Source: Bacillota bacterium
Lineage (GTDB): Bacteria > Bacillota > Clostridia > Acetivibrionales > DSM-1351
Length of the DNA stretch: 64,000 nt
Reading direction: 5' to 3'
Assembly (NCBI GenBank): GCA_023460955.1
Contig: JAEWOH010000051.1
Location: 1-64,000 of the forward strand
Shown: positions 19,197 to 28,564 of the stretch, in pieces
Layout of the letters: every line of letters starts with the position of its first letter
Numbering within the stretch: position 1 is the first letter of the stretch
The notes under the pieces: model-generated
Databases searched by the model: none
Seen by the model: the letters and a program-made list of their open reading frames with translations, nothing else
Told to the model about the DNA's origin: nothing
Made by a program: the position numbers and the translations under genes

Positions 19197-19226
19197 AAAA
19201 AAGGATAGCGATAGCTATCCTTTTTT
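19197..19226 (+). terminator. Rho-independent terminator after the DUF4015 lipoprotein
   Basis: Perfect 13-bp stem (AAAAAAGGATAGC and complement) with a 4-nt loop, ending in six T. Confidence 0.88.
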
Positions 19227-19341
19227 ATTAGATAAATTAAATTAATACATATTCTTTACTCTAACTAATTCATACTAAGACTATAAATAACTATAACTTA
19301 TATATAGGTCATATTTACTATATAAATAAGATTGTAAAATA

Positions 19342-19370
19342 TTGAAATTTATATTGCCAAATGATACAAT
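19342..19370 (+). promoter_or_regulatory. Sigma-A promoter of nrdJ
   Basis: TTGAAA (19342-19347), 17-nt spacer, TACAAT (19365-19370), about 60 nt before the nrdJ start. The 285 nt between the genes show no cobalamin riboswitch that I can recognise and no NrdR boxes. Confidence 0.65.
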
Positions 19371-19430
19371 ATATTGTGCTAAGCATATGAACAAAATACT
19401 AAATATAGATATTTTGAAAGGGGATTTTAG

Positions 19431-21818
19431 ATGAAGCTTTCTGAGAATGCAATTAAAGTACTTGAAAAAAGATACCTTGAAAAAGACGAAGATGGCAATT
19501 TAATTGAAGATGTTGAAGGAATGTTCAGGCGTGTTGCAAAAGCAATAGCTGCTGCTGACGAGAAATACACAGATAAAGAAGGCTTGGCCAGATTGGAGAG
19601 ACAATTCTTTGAGATGATGGCTGACCTTGAGTTCTTACCTAATTCCCCCACATTAATGAATGCAGGGAGGCCGTTAGGACAGCTGAGTGCCTGTTTTGTG
19701 CTTCCTGTTGAAGATACAATGGAAGGAATATTTGAAGCAATCAAAAATGCTGCGTTAATACATAAAAGCGGAGGAGGGACAGGCTTCAGCTTTTCAAGGC
19801 TTCGTCCCAAGGGTGCGACTGTAAATTCTACAGGAGGTGTGGCGAGCGGCCCGATTAGCTTCATGAAAGTATTTAATGCTGCTACCGAAGCCGTTAAGCA
19901 GGGTGGGACACGCCGAGGCGCAAATATGGGAATTCTCAGGGTTGATCACCCGGACATAATGGAATTCATCTCATGTAAAAAAGATAATTCCGAGATAACT
20001 AATTTTAATCTTAGCGTAGGGATAACTGAAGAATTCATGAAGGCTGTAGAATACAATCTTGAGTATGAATTAGTTGATCCCAAGACAAAGAAGCCTGTTA
20101 GTAAGCTAAGTGCGAAAAAAGTTTTTGATACAATAGTTGAAATGGCATGGAAAAATGGAGAACCCGGTATTATTTTTCTTGACCGCTTAAATAGGGATAA
20201 TGTTACCCCGAAATTAGGAGAAATAGAAAGTACAAATCCCTGCGGAGAGCAGCCTTTACTGCCTTTTGAAGCATGTAATCTGGGCTCAATTAACCTCTAC
20301 AATATGCTAAATGTTGAGAAGAACGCTCTTGATTTTAATAAATTTGAGTCAACAGTTAAGAAGGCAGTTCATTTTCTGGATAATGTTATAGAAGTAAATA
20401 AATATCCCCTTAACGAAATAGATAAAATGACAAGAGGAACAAGAAAGATTGGCTTAGGTGTTATGGGCTGGGCAGATATGCTGTGTTCACTTGGTATACC
20501 ATATAATTCTGAGAAAGCAATAGACCTAGCCGACAAGGTCATGAAATTCATACAGGATACTGCTCAAAGGGCTTCTCAAGAACTTGCAGAGTTGAAGGGA
20601 GTATTCCCATTTTATGAAGACAGTGTTTATGCTAAAAAAGGAATTAAGATTCGTAATGCCACAACTACTACTATAGCACCGACAGGAACTTTGAGTCTAA
20701 TAGCAGGTGTATCCAGCGGTATAGAACCAATATTTGCAATTTCATATATAAGAAATGTTATGGATAATAATGAGCTTATAGAAGTTAATCCTGTGTTCAG
20801 GAATACAGCAGTTAACGGAAATTTCTACTCAAATGAGCTTATGAAAAAAATAGCAAATTCAGGAACTATTCGAGAAATGGAGGAAATACCTAAGGAAGTT
20901 CGGGATATATTTGTAACTGCTCATGATGTAAGACCTGAGTGGCATGTAAAAATGCAGGCTGCTTTTCAACGCCATACTGACAATGCTGTTTCAAAAACTG
21001 TTAACTTAAGTCATGATGCAACAACTGAGGATGTAAGGGAAGTATTCACTCTTGCCTACAAAACCGGGTGTAAGGGGGTAACTATATATAGGGATGGAAG
21101 CAGGGATATGCAGGTTTTGAATATAGGCAAGGTTCAGGGTAAAGAGGATTCAAAGAACGAGCCTTTACCGGCAGGAGAAAATGAATACTGCGATTCTTGT
21201 AATGATATTTCAAAGAAGAGAACCGGAATTGAGCCAAGACCGAGACCTGATATTACAACTGGTTTTACTGAAAAAGTAAAAATCGGATGCGGAAATTTAT
21301 ATATTACTGTTAATTACGATGAAAACGGAATCTGCGAGGTATTTACAAACACCGGACGTGCAGGAGGCTGTCCTTCGCAGTCAGAGGCTACAAGCCGATT
21401 GGTTTCTGTGGCACTTCGTTCCGGCATGGATGTTAAATCCATTGTTGAGCAGCTTAAAGGGATCAGGTGTCCATCAACTATCCGCCAGAAGGGCCTTAAA
21501 GTACTCTCCTGTCCTGATGCCATCGGTAGGCTGATTGAGAAGGTTGCAAAAATACAGAGCAGCAAGGACGAGGAGGGATATGTTGATTTTACTACCCAGG
21601 AATACAGTGTGGTTCAACGCCCAAACTCTTCTGGTAATAGCGAAACTGCCTGCGCCTCAGATTGTTATGAGTGTACATTGAAAGATGTGTGTTCAAATCC
21701 TGAGATGGGGATTGATGAGCATAGCCTGGGAGGCGCATGCCCGGAATGCGGAAAGACAGTAGAGCACGAGGGAGGCTGTGTTATTTGCAGGAACTGCGGT
21801 TATAGTAAGTGTGGGTAG
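19431..21818 (+). CDS. nrdJ: Class II (adenosylcobalamin-dependent) ribonucleotide reductase
   Basis: 795-aa enzyme reducing ribonucleoside diphosphates to deoxyribonucleotides, with B12 generating the thiyl radical. N-terminal motifs NSPTLMNAG and SACFVLPVED carry the first redox cysteine (C88). The catalytic core NPCGEQ gives N269, C271 and E273, and C547 in KTGCKGVTIYR is the likely second redox cysteine. The C-terminal ~200 residues contain GCGNLY and FTNTGRAGGCPS and end in a cysteine-rich tail with a zinc-ribbon pattern (CPECGKT, then CRNCGYSKCG). The length and motif order fit bacterial NrdJ. An AAAGGGG ribosome binding site precedes the ATG. Monocistronic. Confidence 0.95.
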   Translation: MKLSENAIKVLEKRYLEKDEDGNLIEDVEGMFRRVAKAIAAADEKYTDKEGLARLERQFFEMMADLEFLPNSPTLMNAGRPLGQLSACFVLPVEDTMEGIFEAIKNAALIHKSGGGTGFSFSRLRPKGATVNSTGGVASGPISFMKVFNAATEAVKQGGTRRGANMGILRVDHPDIMEFISCKKDNSEITNFNLSVGITEEFMKAVEYNLEYELVDPKTKKPVSKLSAKKVFDTIVEMAWKNGEPGIIFLDRLNRDNVTPKLGEIESTNPCGEQPLLPFEACNLGSINLYNMLNVEKNALDFNKFESTVKKAVHFLDNVIEVNKYPLNEIDKMTRGTRKIGLGVMGWADMLCSLGIPYNSEKAIDLADKVMKFIQDTAQRASQELAELKGVFPFYEDSVYAKKGIKIRNATTTTIAPTGTLSLIAGVSSGIEPIFAISYIRNVMDNNELIEVNPVFRNTAVNGNFYSNELMKKIANSGTIREMEEIPKEVRDIFVTAHDVRPEWHVKMQAAFQRHTDNAVSKTVNLSHDATTEDVREVFTLAYKTGCKGVTIYRDGSRDMQVLNIGKVQGKEDSKNEPLPAGENEYCDSCNDISKKRTGIEPRPRPDITTGFTEKVKIGCGNLYITVNYDENGICEVFTNTGRAGGCPSQSEATSRLVSVALRSGMDVKSIVEQLKGIRCPSTIRQKGLKVLSCPDAIGRLIEKVAKIQSSKDEEGYVDFTTQEYSVVQRPNSSGNSETACASDCYECTLKDVCSNPEMGIDEHSLGGACPECGKTVEHEGGCVICRNCGYSKCG

Positions 21819-21842
21819 AACCCTTCGGATGTTACAATCTCC

Positions 21843-22005
21843 GTAAGTGATGATGCAAGCGGGTTTAAACAAAAATGGTCGGGAAATAATTTGCTAATAA
21901 ATGAATTAAATCAAGTTAAATTTGATTTAATTCTAGATTTGAATAAAATATTAAATACTTAAAATGCTTCGCATAAAAGGCTTCCTGAATAAGGGAGCTT
22001 TATTT
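21843..22005 (+). repeat. Diverged intergenic repeat, copy A, with terminator-like tail
   Basis: Positions 21843-21932 match 24775-24864 over 90 bases at about 78% by eye with no gap. The unit ends in an 11-bp hairpin (AATTAAATCAA, 21904-21914, and its complement 21922-21932). About 30 nt later comes an imperfect terminator-like hairpin (AAAGGCTTCCT/AGGGAGCTTT, then a T-run) that could also end nrdJ transcription. In copy A a 44-codon frame (21828-21962, ending LNQVKFDLILDLNKILNT) is open and is matched at the amino-acid level by copy B, which has a stop in it. Both may be relics of one coding sequence. The remaining 240 nt up to 22243 hold nothing recognised. Confidence 0.6.
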
Positions 22006-22243
22006 TTTGTTATTAGTAAACAGTTTCCTTGAGATAAAGTTTATCTTGATATTGTTTTATTTCCTGTTTCCAGGCATGATCTTATTGTGCGCCTTGTATG
22101 TATATATACAAGATTGTTTCATTTTAAACAAAAAGGAACGGGTGGCAAATATACTAAACAAAAAACACTATTAAAACAAATGATTTACTGATATAGTATT
22201 ATGTGGGAAATATTACTGACAAAAAATTAGTTGAGGTTATCAA

Positions 22244-23980
22244 ATGAAAAGAGTTATATCTATTTTATTATTTTTAAGTATCTTAATTCCTTCTTTACTT
22301 TACCGGAATATAACTATTGCGAATGGCTCGCAACTAAATTACTTTGATAAATTGCAAATCACAAGAAATACTGAACTTGAAGCTGATCATTTAAAGGATA
22401 TAGCGTTTAATGGCACTAATATGATAGTAATTGTAGGAGTGAATGGTAAAATACTTACTTCCCCTGACGGTGAGAATTGGGTTATTAGAACTTCCGGTAC
22501 TGATGAAAATCTTAGAAAAGTTATTTGGTACAATAAAATGTTTATTGCTTTTGGCGATAATAATACCATTTTGAAATCAAACGATGGTAAGGTGTGGCAC
22601 CAGCTTAAAGAGATTAAAAGTAAAAATAATATGACTATAACTTACGAATTCATACAAGGTAACGGCACAAAGTACTCTAATGAGGCAAAATTAAAACATG
22701 TTTTCTCCGATGGAAAAATATTTATCGGACTTAATGCTGACATAGAAGCGGAGGAGCCTATTGAGTATATTAATAATATAAATGATGTGAGTATTTTTTA
22801 TTCCAAGGACAGTAAATCATGGGTCAGTGTTGATTTAAATAAAGATGCAACTAATCTAAAGAAGTTATTTGTTAAAAAAGATGATAATAAGGTTTATAAA
22901 GGAAATGCAGTAATAGTTCGAACCACTATTGAAGAAGAAATTAATGCAATTGCAAGTGATAGTAAAAAATTTATGCGTGTAAAGAATTGTGGAATTTTAA
23001 GCTCAACGAATGGAGTTGATTGGGATCCAGTATATCAGACAGACTCAATCGGTTTAAATGACATAGTTTGGACTGGAAAATGTTATATAGTTGTAGGTAA
23101 CTATGGTAAAATTCTCTCATCAAAAGACGGCATTAAATGGGTTGACAAAAGAGTCAAATTAAGCCGTCATTTTAATAATATTATGTGGGATGGAAAGAAT
23201 TACATTATAGTTGGTGAATATGGGACGATTCTAAAATCAAATAACATTAAAAATTGGACCAAAGTAAATTCTGGTGTTCATACTGACTTTAGATCAATAA
23301 TCTTTGATGGTAAAAAGTATATTGTTGTAGGGGGTGGAAATATTACCCCTGTTGAAACAGTTATGGTATCAAAGGATTTAAAAAAGTGGGAACCTTATTT
23401 GAGTATATACGAAAAGAGTAATAGAGAAATTAACAATATTTATTTATATGGAGGCAGGTACATTCTGATTAGAGATGATATTTTGCTTTCTTCTAAAGAT
23501 TGTGTTGATTGGGATTGTCCACCTGAACTCCAGCGATTTATGGATTTTTATTATGATATATGCTGGAATGGGAAGTTATATATACTGGTAGGATTAGGTG
23601 GAACTATTGCTTCATCAAAAAATTGTGAGGATTGGAATGGCACAAAACTGCCTAATAAGGAATGGCTAAGTAGCATAGCATGTAACTCTTCCATGTTTGT
23701 AGCTGTAGGCACTTGTGGCAGAATCTTAACATCTAAAGATGGGGTCAAATGGACTTACCAGAATTCAGGTACTAATAAATGGTTAAAAAGCGTGGCATGG
23801 AATGGCAAATATTTTATAGCTGTTGGGGAGAAAGGTACTATTGTATTATCTGAAGATGGTGTAAACTGGAAAAAAGTTAATACAAATAATAGTAACACTT
23901 TAAATAAAGTTATATGTAATGGAAATGATTTGTTAATAGTTGGTGATTGTGGAACACTTCTGACGTGTAAATTTAAGTAG
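22244..23980 (+). CDS. Exported beta-propeller protein (YCF48/BNR-like repeats)
   Basis: 578-aa protein with an N-terminal signal peptide (to about residue 26). The mature part is built of repeats of about 40 residues with the pattern LxxIxWxGxxYIVVGxxGxIxSSxDGxxW; the clearest are near residues 45-120, 265-345 and 480-575. This is the BNR/YCF48-type beta-propeller signature, giving perhaps six or seven blades. Proteins of this kind occur as secreted or cell-surface proteins in clostridia, mostly without known function. The middle (about 130-250) is less regular. The ATG has GAGGTT upstream. Neighbours give no functional hint. Confidence 0.7.
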   Translation: MKRVISILLFLSILIPSLLYRNITIANGSQLNYFDKLQITRNTELEADHLKDIAFNGTNMIVIVGVNGKILTSPDGENWVIRTSGTDENLRKVIWYNKMFIAFGDNNTILKSNDGKVWHQLKEIKSKNNMTITYEFIQGNGTKYSNEAKLKHVFSDGKIFIGLNADIEAEEPIEYINNINDVSIFYSKDSKSWVSVDLNKDATNLKKLFVKKDDNKVYKGNAVIVRTTIEEEINAIASDSKKFMRVKNCGILSSTNGVDWDPVYQTDSIGLNDIVWTGKCYIVVGNYGKILSSKDGIKWVDKRVKLSRHFNNIMWDGKNYIIVGEYGTILKSNNIKNWTKVNSGVHTDFRSIIFDGKKYIVVGGGNITPVETVMVSKDLKKWEPYLSIYEKSNREINNIYLYGGRYILIRDDILLSSKDCVDWDCPPELQRFMDFYYDICWNGKLYILVGLGGTIASSKNCEDWNGTKLPNKEWLSSIACNSSMFVAVGTCGRILTSKDGVKWTYQNSGTNKWLKSVAWNGKYFIAVGEKGTIVLSEDGVNWKKVNTNNSNTLNKVICNGNDLLIVGDCGTLLTCKFK

Positions 23981-24081
23981 TAATGTAAATAGTCATTTTG
24001 GACAAGGCATAAAATATTAAGAAAGAAGAATCTATAATATCATTTAAGAATGGCCTATCCTAGCTTAATTAAGGAGAAAAA

Positions 24082-24618
24082 ATGAACAGTATTAATGAAA
24101 AGAAAGTTAAGGTTAGTGATGCTACATTATCTGGAGCAGCTATTAATGATGGATCAATTGAATGGAGTATAAATGTGGAAATAGAGGAGTTGGACTGGAA
24201 TGGCCACTATATGAATCCAAGAATTTATTTGCAACGGTATGTGTGGGATGTAAAAAATATTAAAGATATCTATAATACACCGATAGTGGTAAAAAGCGAT
24301 AGTGAATTTAGTGGAAATGATATGTTACTCCCTGATTCAAAACTCTGCTGTATATATACCTTTGAGCATGACTTCCTGGACAATAATGAAATAGTCTTCT
24401 ACAAAAACCTACAGGGAAATACATATATAAATTGGACGGCTAGTTGTAATACTTTTGGGATTGAACAGCTAAAAATCCATATTGATACTCGTGTTGAGTT
24501 TCTTGGGTTAAATCTTGGTCAAATGAGTGAGGAACATGCAAAAAGAATCATTAAATTTGACTTGGATGGGTTATATTTTTATAAAGAAAATAATGAGCTT
24601 TACTTAATTCCAGAATAA
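24082..24618 (+). CDS. Hypothetical protein
   Basis: 178-aa soluble acidic protein. AAGGAG lies 7 nt before the ATG, so translation is credible. No signal peptide, membrane helix or family motif is visible. The sequence is rich in aromatic residues, Asn and Asp, with alternating hydrophobic stretches that suggest a mostly beta structure. It stands alone, 100 nt after the beta-propeller gene and before a repeat-filled gap. Confidence 0.6.
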   Translation: MNSINEKKVKVSDATLSGAAINDGSIEWSINVEIEELDWNGHYMNPRIYLQRYVWDVKNIKDIYNTPIVVKSDSEFSGNDMLLPDSKLCCIYTFEHDFLDNNEIVFYKNLQGNTYINWTASCNTFGIEQLKIHIDTRVEFLGLNLGQMSEEHAKRIIKFDLDGLYFYKENNELYLIPE

Positions 24619-24689
24619 TCAAATTAAGCCACTAACTAATAGGTATTTATGGTCTCGATGGATAAAGCAAGAAATAAATAGAACCCGTT

Positions 24690-24955
24690 TACATAACCAC
24701 TTCCATTTCCAATATGTGAATTTTCAAGGGTAATATCGGAGTTTCCCAGTATAACTTCCGATATAGCATTCCTTGTAAGTGCTGATACAATCGGGGTTTA
24801 ACAAAAACAGCTAGGAAATAATTTTTGTAATCTAGAATTAAATCAAGCTAAATTTGATTTAATTACTATCGTAAATAGAAAAACTAAAATATTCTCAAAT
24901 TATTCAAATGCTTGACACAAAGGGCTTTCTCATTAAGATGGCTTTTTGTGTCTTG
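24690..24955 (+). repeat. Diverged intergenic repeat, copy B (two segments)
   Basis: Two repeat segments are joined here. The left one (24690-24765) matches 26265-26342 at roughly 70% by eye (shared core ATTTCCAATATGT, then TCCCAGTAT). The right one (24775-24864) matches copy A near 21843-21932. The right segment carries the same AATTAAATCAA hairpin and is followed by a terminator-like inverted repeat (GACACAAA / TTTGTGTC, about 24912-24955). The gap 24619-25113 shows no other gene. Confidence 0.6.
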
Positions 24956-25113
24956 TTTTATATAAATTAGATAGCACAATAACAAATTATCAATCATTAT
25001 TAGAATTCAAAAAGTTATTCAGCGAGTTTTTGTTGATAATTGTAATTAATTGGCTATTGAGGTAGAATAGTTCTATGAAATTATTAAAGAGACACCGTGA
25101 AAAGAGGTGAAGA

Positions 25114-25601
25114 ATGGAAATAGCCATTATTTCAGATGTACATGGAAATTACCCTGCCTTATTGACGGTTATTAGTGATGCAATTAGAAACAATGTGGAT
25201 CAATTCATCTTTGTTGGAGATTATATATTTGATTTACCTTACCCAAATGAAGTAACAGAGTTAATCAGGAGTTTAAAAAACGCTTATGTTATTCAGGGGA
25301 ATAAAGAGGGTTATTTAAAGTGGCTTCGTGTTGAAAACCAAAACAACTGGATTTATGATCAAATGGGAGTAATTATCAAACCTACAGAGAACTGAAACCT
25401 GAAAATCTATCATACCTTACAAATTTAGCCGAATGCGGCTATGTTCCACTGCCTTTTCATGGAAGAGTTTATGTTGAATTTGCTGAATGCATAGCTAAAA
25501 ATAGAAATGAAACAGGAAATTTTTTAGTAATGATATCTGGAATTATGCTGCTAATGTATTTTTTCAAAAGTATTAGATTAGTTTTTATGGTATATATGTA
25601 A
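25114..25601 (+). pseudogene. Frameshifted metallophosphoesterase (YfcE/MJ0936-like)
   Basis: The first 94 codons encode the start of a calcineurin-like phosphodiesterase: IAIISDVHGNYPAL (D-x-H metal ligands), then FVGDYIFD (GD ligand) and QGNKEGY in place of the usual GNHE/GNCD motif. Near 25371-25376 the frame is lost. Restoring one base gives YRELKPENLSYLTNL, GYVPLPFHGRVYVE and a stop at 25599-25601, which continues the same protein. The GHTH region and C-terminal part are missing or degraded. An AAGAGGTG ribosome binding site is intact. Probably non-functional unless the missing base is a sequencing error. Confidence 0.7.
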
Positions 25602-25641
25602 AATGTTATTTCAGAATTAAGATAGGGAGTGTTAATTTAAA

Positions 25642-26169
25642 ATGAAAACAAAAAGACAAGAAGAATTGATTAATTCGTTTTTATCAGTGGTTGGAGATCA
25701 AATCAAGCCGTTATATCAAGAAATTATAATATATTTATCTGAACTCGGTTATAATCCGCAAAAACAAAGGTCATACATAATTTTTAAACATGATCTGCAC
25801 AATAAGCAAATGGCGAAAACAGGTATAGGAATAAACAAAGACAAATCCCCTTTTTTCGCTTTGAGATTTTCGGCTTGCAGGGGATATTCACAGAGATTCA
25901 CTAACATTGTAAGTAAGGCTGTCGACAGAGATAATTTCCGCAAAGCCCTTTGTCTAGACAATGGCTGTAATTACTGCGGTGGCGAAGCCGATACTCATGT
26001 TTATACATACGAATTTCCTGATGGTGAAAGCAGATCACATTGCGGCGCAGTTGCACTAGAAATACCAAACGTAACAGCGGATGATATAAGTGAAATAAAA
26101 AAACTTATAAGAGAAGAACATGCGTATTTATTGAAACATGAAGCAGGCATACCACAATATGACGTATAG
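25642..26169 (+). CDS. Hypothetical protein with Cys/His cluster
   Basis: 175-aa soluble protein, ATG preceded by AGGGAGTG. The N-terminal ~70 residues look alpha-helical. Residues ~110-145 contain CLDNGCNYCGG, then a histidine (THVYTYEF) and SHCGAVAL, so C-x4-C-x2-C plus His/Cys could form a metal site. I recognise no named family. The codon composition resembles neighbouring genes. It follows the broken metallophosphoesterase by 40 nt. Confidence 0.6.
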   Translation: MKTKRQEELINSFLSVVGDQIKPLYQEIIIYLSELGYNPQKQRSYIIFKHDLHNKQMAKTGIGINKDKSPFFALRFSACRGYSQRFTNIVSKAVDRDNFRKALCLDNGCNYCGGEADTHVYTYEFPDGESRSHCGAVALEIPNVTADDISEIKKLIREEHAYLLKHEAGIPQYDV

Positions 26170-26264
26170 CAAGATGCTTGTATACTTACTGCTAATATTT
26201 TCTATCACCTTGGCATAATTCATATACTGGGTATGTGGATTATGCGAAACTAAAAGCAATCAGT

Positions 26265-26342
26265 CTACATAACCAATTCAATTTCCAATATGTAAGCTTT
26301 TTAGGGGTAACATGCAAGCATCCCAGTATTCCCTTGCATATA
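26265..26342 (+). repeat. Diverged intergenic repeat, copy C
   Basis: Matches the left segment of copy B (24690-24765) with substitutions spread along its length. A shorter third match, CAGTCTATATAACCATTTCC, is at 33513-33532. Copy C lies 95 nt after the stop of the hypothetical gene. The remainder of the 26170-26703 gap holds the terminator at 26422 and no credible gene. Confidence 0.5.
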
Positions 26343-26421
26343 ACTAATTAGTTTTTACAGTTTAACGGTTCTTTATGCATAAGTAATCATTTTTATATTT
26401 AATAAATTGTGTATTTTGGCG

Positions 26422-26467
26422 GCCCCCGGTCCTGAACCTGATGAAAAAGGTTCAGCATCGGGGGTCT
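26422..26467 (+). terminator. Strong GC-rich hairpin, probable terminator
   Basis: Inverted repeat CCCCCGGTCCTGAACC / GGTTCAGCATCGGGGG with two mismatches and an 8-nt loop, followed by a TATTATTATATTTTT tract. It is the most GC-rich stretch in this AT-rich gap and lies 250 nt after the nearest upstream gene. Confidence 0.65.
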
Positions 26468-26703
26468 ATTATTATATTTTTAACATAGTTACAAGATTTT
26501 AAAATATGTGTTTAATAATGTCAAAACATTTATGAGTGACTGGGGATGGTTCTCAATGGGTTGGAGTGTTTTACGGACCAACAGGATGAAACTTATTAAG
26601 TAGTTACAATTTTAGTGGGAGATGGTAAAATAAAGGGATTGTTGAATAGATGAAAAAATATCTGTAGAGTTAAAATGTTAACTTACATAATTTACGGAGA
26701 CCT

Positions 26704-27603
26704 ATGAGTATACTCAAAATAGTAAAGAAGCGAATAATTAGAATAGTAAACATTACAAGGAAGCAGCTCTGTTTATTAGCTTGTACAGCCCTGCTCATAC
26801 TACTTTTATTCTTTGCCTTTTATAACGGCCTTATAGTAAGGAAATATAATATTATTTCTGAAAAAGTGAGTGCAGATGAAGCAATACGTATAGCTTTGAT
26901 AACAGATTTACATAGCCATGTTTATGGGAAAAATCAAACAAAGATTATTTCATTAATCAAAAAACAAAACCCTGATATAATTGCACTTGCAGGAGATATT
27001 GCGGATGATGAAGCCTCAATTGAAGGAACAAAGCTATTCTTGGAAGGCTTAAAGGGATTCAAGCCTACATTTTATGTAACCGGAAATCATGAATTTTGGT
27101 CTGACGATATTGAGAATATAAAAGCTACAATTCGAAAATATGGTGTTACCATCCTTGAAAATGGATATTCACAGGTAAAAATTAAGAATTCTAACATTAT
27201 TGTAGGTGGTATCGATGATCCGGAAGCTGCTGTTTATGACAAACCGGGATTAAATCTACAGAAAGAAATGAATGATAATTTCTCGCAACTTAAGGATAAA
27301 GCTGACTTTAAAATTCTTTTGGCTCACCGACCTGAACTAATTGAGTTATATAAAAAGTTCAGTTTTGATTTGGTATTATCAGGGCATGCCCATGGAGGAC
27401 AGATAAGGATCCCGTTTATACTGAATGGACTCTTTGCTCCGAACCAAGGCTGGTTTCCAAGATATGCCGGAGGGATTTATAAGCATAATTCTCTCATACA
27501 TATAGTAAGCAGGGGAGTCTCATATAATCCTTACTTGCCACGTATATTTAATCCGCCTGAGGTAGTTATTATCAATATTAAAGGAAAAATCTCGAAATCA
27601 TGA
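26704..27603 (+). CDS. Membrane-anchored metallophosphoesterase (YaeI/YkuE-like)
   Basis: 299-aa protein with an N-terminal membrane anchor (about residues 23-43) and a calcineurin-like phosphoesterase domain placed outside. All five metal-binding blocks are present: ITDLHSH, AGDIAD, GNHEFW, LLAHRPE and SGHAHGGQIR. This order and the GHAHGGQ ending match YkuE/YaeI-type enzymes, some of which act on lipid-linked substrates at the membrane surface. The substrate here is not known. The ATG follows an ACGGAGA ribosome binding site. Downstream is an insertion-sequence scar. Confidence 0.88.
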   Translation: MSILKIVKKRIIRIVNITRKQLCLLACTALLILLLFFAFYNGLIVRKYNIISEKVSADEAIRIALITDLHSHVYGKNQTKIISLIKKQNPDIIALAGDIADDEASIEGTKLFLEGLKGFKPTFYVTGNHEFWSDDIENIKATIRKYGVTILENGYSQVKIKNSNIIVGGIDDPEAAVYDKPGLNLQKEMNDNFSQLKDKADFKILLAHRPELIELYKKFSFDLVLSGHAHGGQIRIPFILNGLFAPNQGWFPRYAGGIYKHNSLIHIVSRGVSYNPYLPRIFNPPEVVIINIKGKISKS

Positions 27604-27609
27604 TTATCG

Positions 27610-27806
27610 TGGGTTCAATATGCCAGCAAGCATTGCAAATCAATGGTTTTACAGCAAGTATGAGCCGTAAAGGTAACTGTTACGACAATGCCTGAATGGA
27701 ATCATTCTTTGGTACTCTCAAAACGGAGCTTATTTACTTAGCAAGGTTCAAAACTAGGGCAGAAGCCCGGTTGGCCATCTTTGGATATAAGGATGAGTTA
27801 ATCTAG
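27610..27806 (+). pseudogene. C-terminal remnant of an IS3-family transposase
   Basis: The plus strand encodes GFTASMSRKGNCYDNA, a stop codon, then MESFFGTLKTELIYLARF and RAEARLAIFGY before TAG. This is the conserved end of the DDE domain of IS3-group OrfB; the glutamate of NCYDNA-x-MESFF is the third catalytic residue. The TGA replaces the residue before MESFF, upstream reading is shifted, and the normal NRKRRHSALGY end is lost. It is an inactive fragment lying directly after the metallophosphoesterase stop codon. Confidence 0.85.
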
Positions 27807-27967
27807 CTCTCCTCATTATTGTTTCAAATACTTAGGATTATACAGGGTATAAAAGCGGAGTTATTGAACTATTCTTTTCAATTTCCATAGGAATATGAGG
27901 GTAGGATATCCCGTAATATGATATACTGAATTTGAGAAAAAGAGTTAAATTAGATGGAAAGGGTACT

Positions 27968-28564
27968 ATGGAAAGCATAGAGATAATAATCGATAAATAC
28001 GGGAAAAAGGTATTTAACCTTGCATTCAGAGTAACAGGCAACCGTGAAGATGCCGAGGATGTTGTCCAGGAGACCTTCCTACAGGTATATAAGAGTTTGG
28101 ATAATTTTAGAGAGGAAAGTTCGGTATATACATGGATTTATAAGATTGCCCTAAATAACTGTCTCAAGGCTAAAAAAGTTATGGATAAAGCCTATGTTGA
28201 ATCCTTGGATGAGAAGATTGAGATCTTTAAAGATGATATCCCTAATGAAGTGCAGGAATGGTATAATGACCCTGAAAAAGCAGTACTGATTAATGACCTG
28301 TTGGCCGAGATAAGGCATGGATGTATGCATTTTCTGTCCTTCAGACTTCCTGAGAATCAAAGAATTGTATATATTATGAGAAATGTATTAGGCTTTTCTT
28401 ATAAAGACATATCCGAGGTGCTGGAAATCGAGGAGAATGTTGTTAAGGCTCGACTTAACAGAGCAAGGGAAAACCTGACTGAATTCTTCGGGAATCGGTG
28501 CCAATGGCTGACAGAAAGCAATACTTGTACGTGTAAGTCCAGGATTGGCTTTGCCCTGGCTTAA
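27968..28564 (+). CDS. ECF-type RNA polymerase sigma factor
   Basis: 198-aa sigma-70 family regulator. Region 2 is seen as YGKKVFNLAFRVTGNREDAEDVVQ, followed by ETFLQVY and TWIYKIALNNCL. Region 4 includes LPENQRIVYIMRNVLGFSYKD with the HTH SEVLEIEENVVKARLNRARE. After region 4 comes a cysteine-bearing tail (NRCQWLTESNTCTCKS). The ATG at 27968 has AAAGGG upstream; an earlier TTG at 27932 is unlikely. The frame stays open beyond the TAA at 28562-28564 for another 55 codons, so the tail may originally have been longer. No anti-sigma gene of a known type is adjacent. Two near-identical promoter-like motifs at 28741 and 29131 are its likely targets. Confidence 0.88.
   Translation: MESIEIIIDKYGKKVFNLAFRVTGNREDAEDVVQETFLQVYKSLDNFREESSVYTWIYKIALNNCLKAKKVMDKAYVESLDEKIEIFKDDIPNEVQEWYNDPEKAVLINDLLAEIRHGCMHFLSFRLPENQRIVYIMRNVLGFSYKDISEVLEIEENVVKARLNRARENLTEFFGNRCQWLTESNTCTCKSRIGFALA

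Noticed and set aside
19227..19430. Cobalamin riboswitch upstream of the B12-dependent nrdJ
   Set aside because: The interval is only about 200 nt, very AT-rich, and none of the conserved B12-box sequence is present; only a promoter is supported.
26532..26603. Short frame beginning MSDWGWFSMGW
   Set aside because: It has only 23 codons, no ribosome binding site and no homologous pattern, so I leave it as intergenic DNA.
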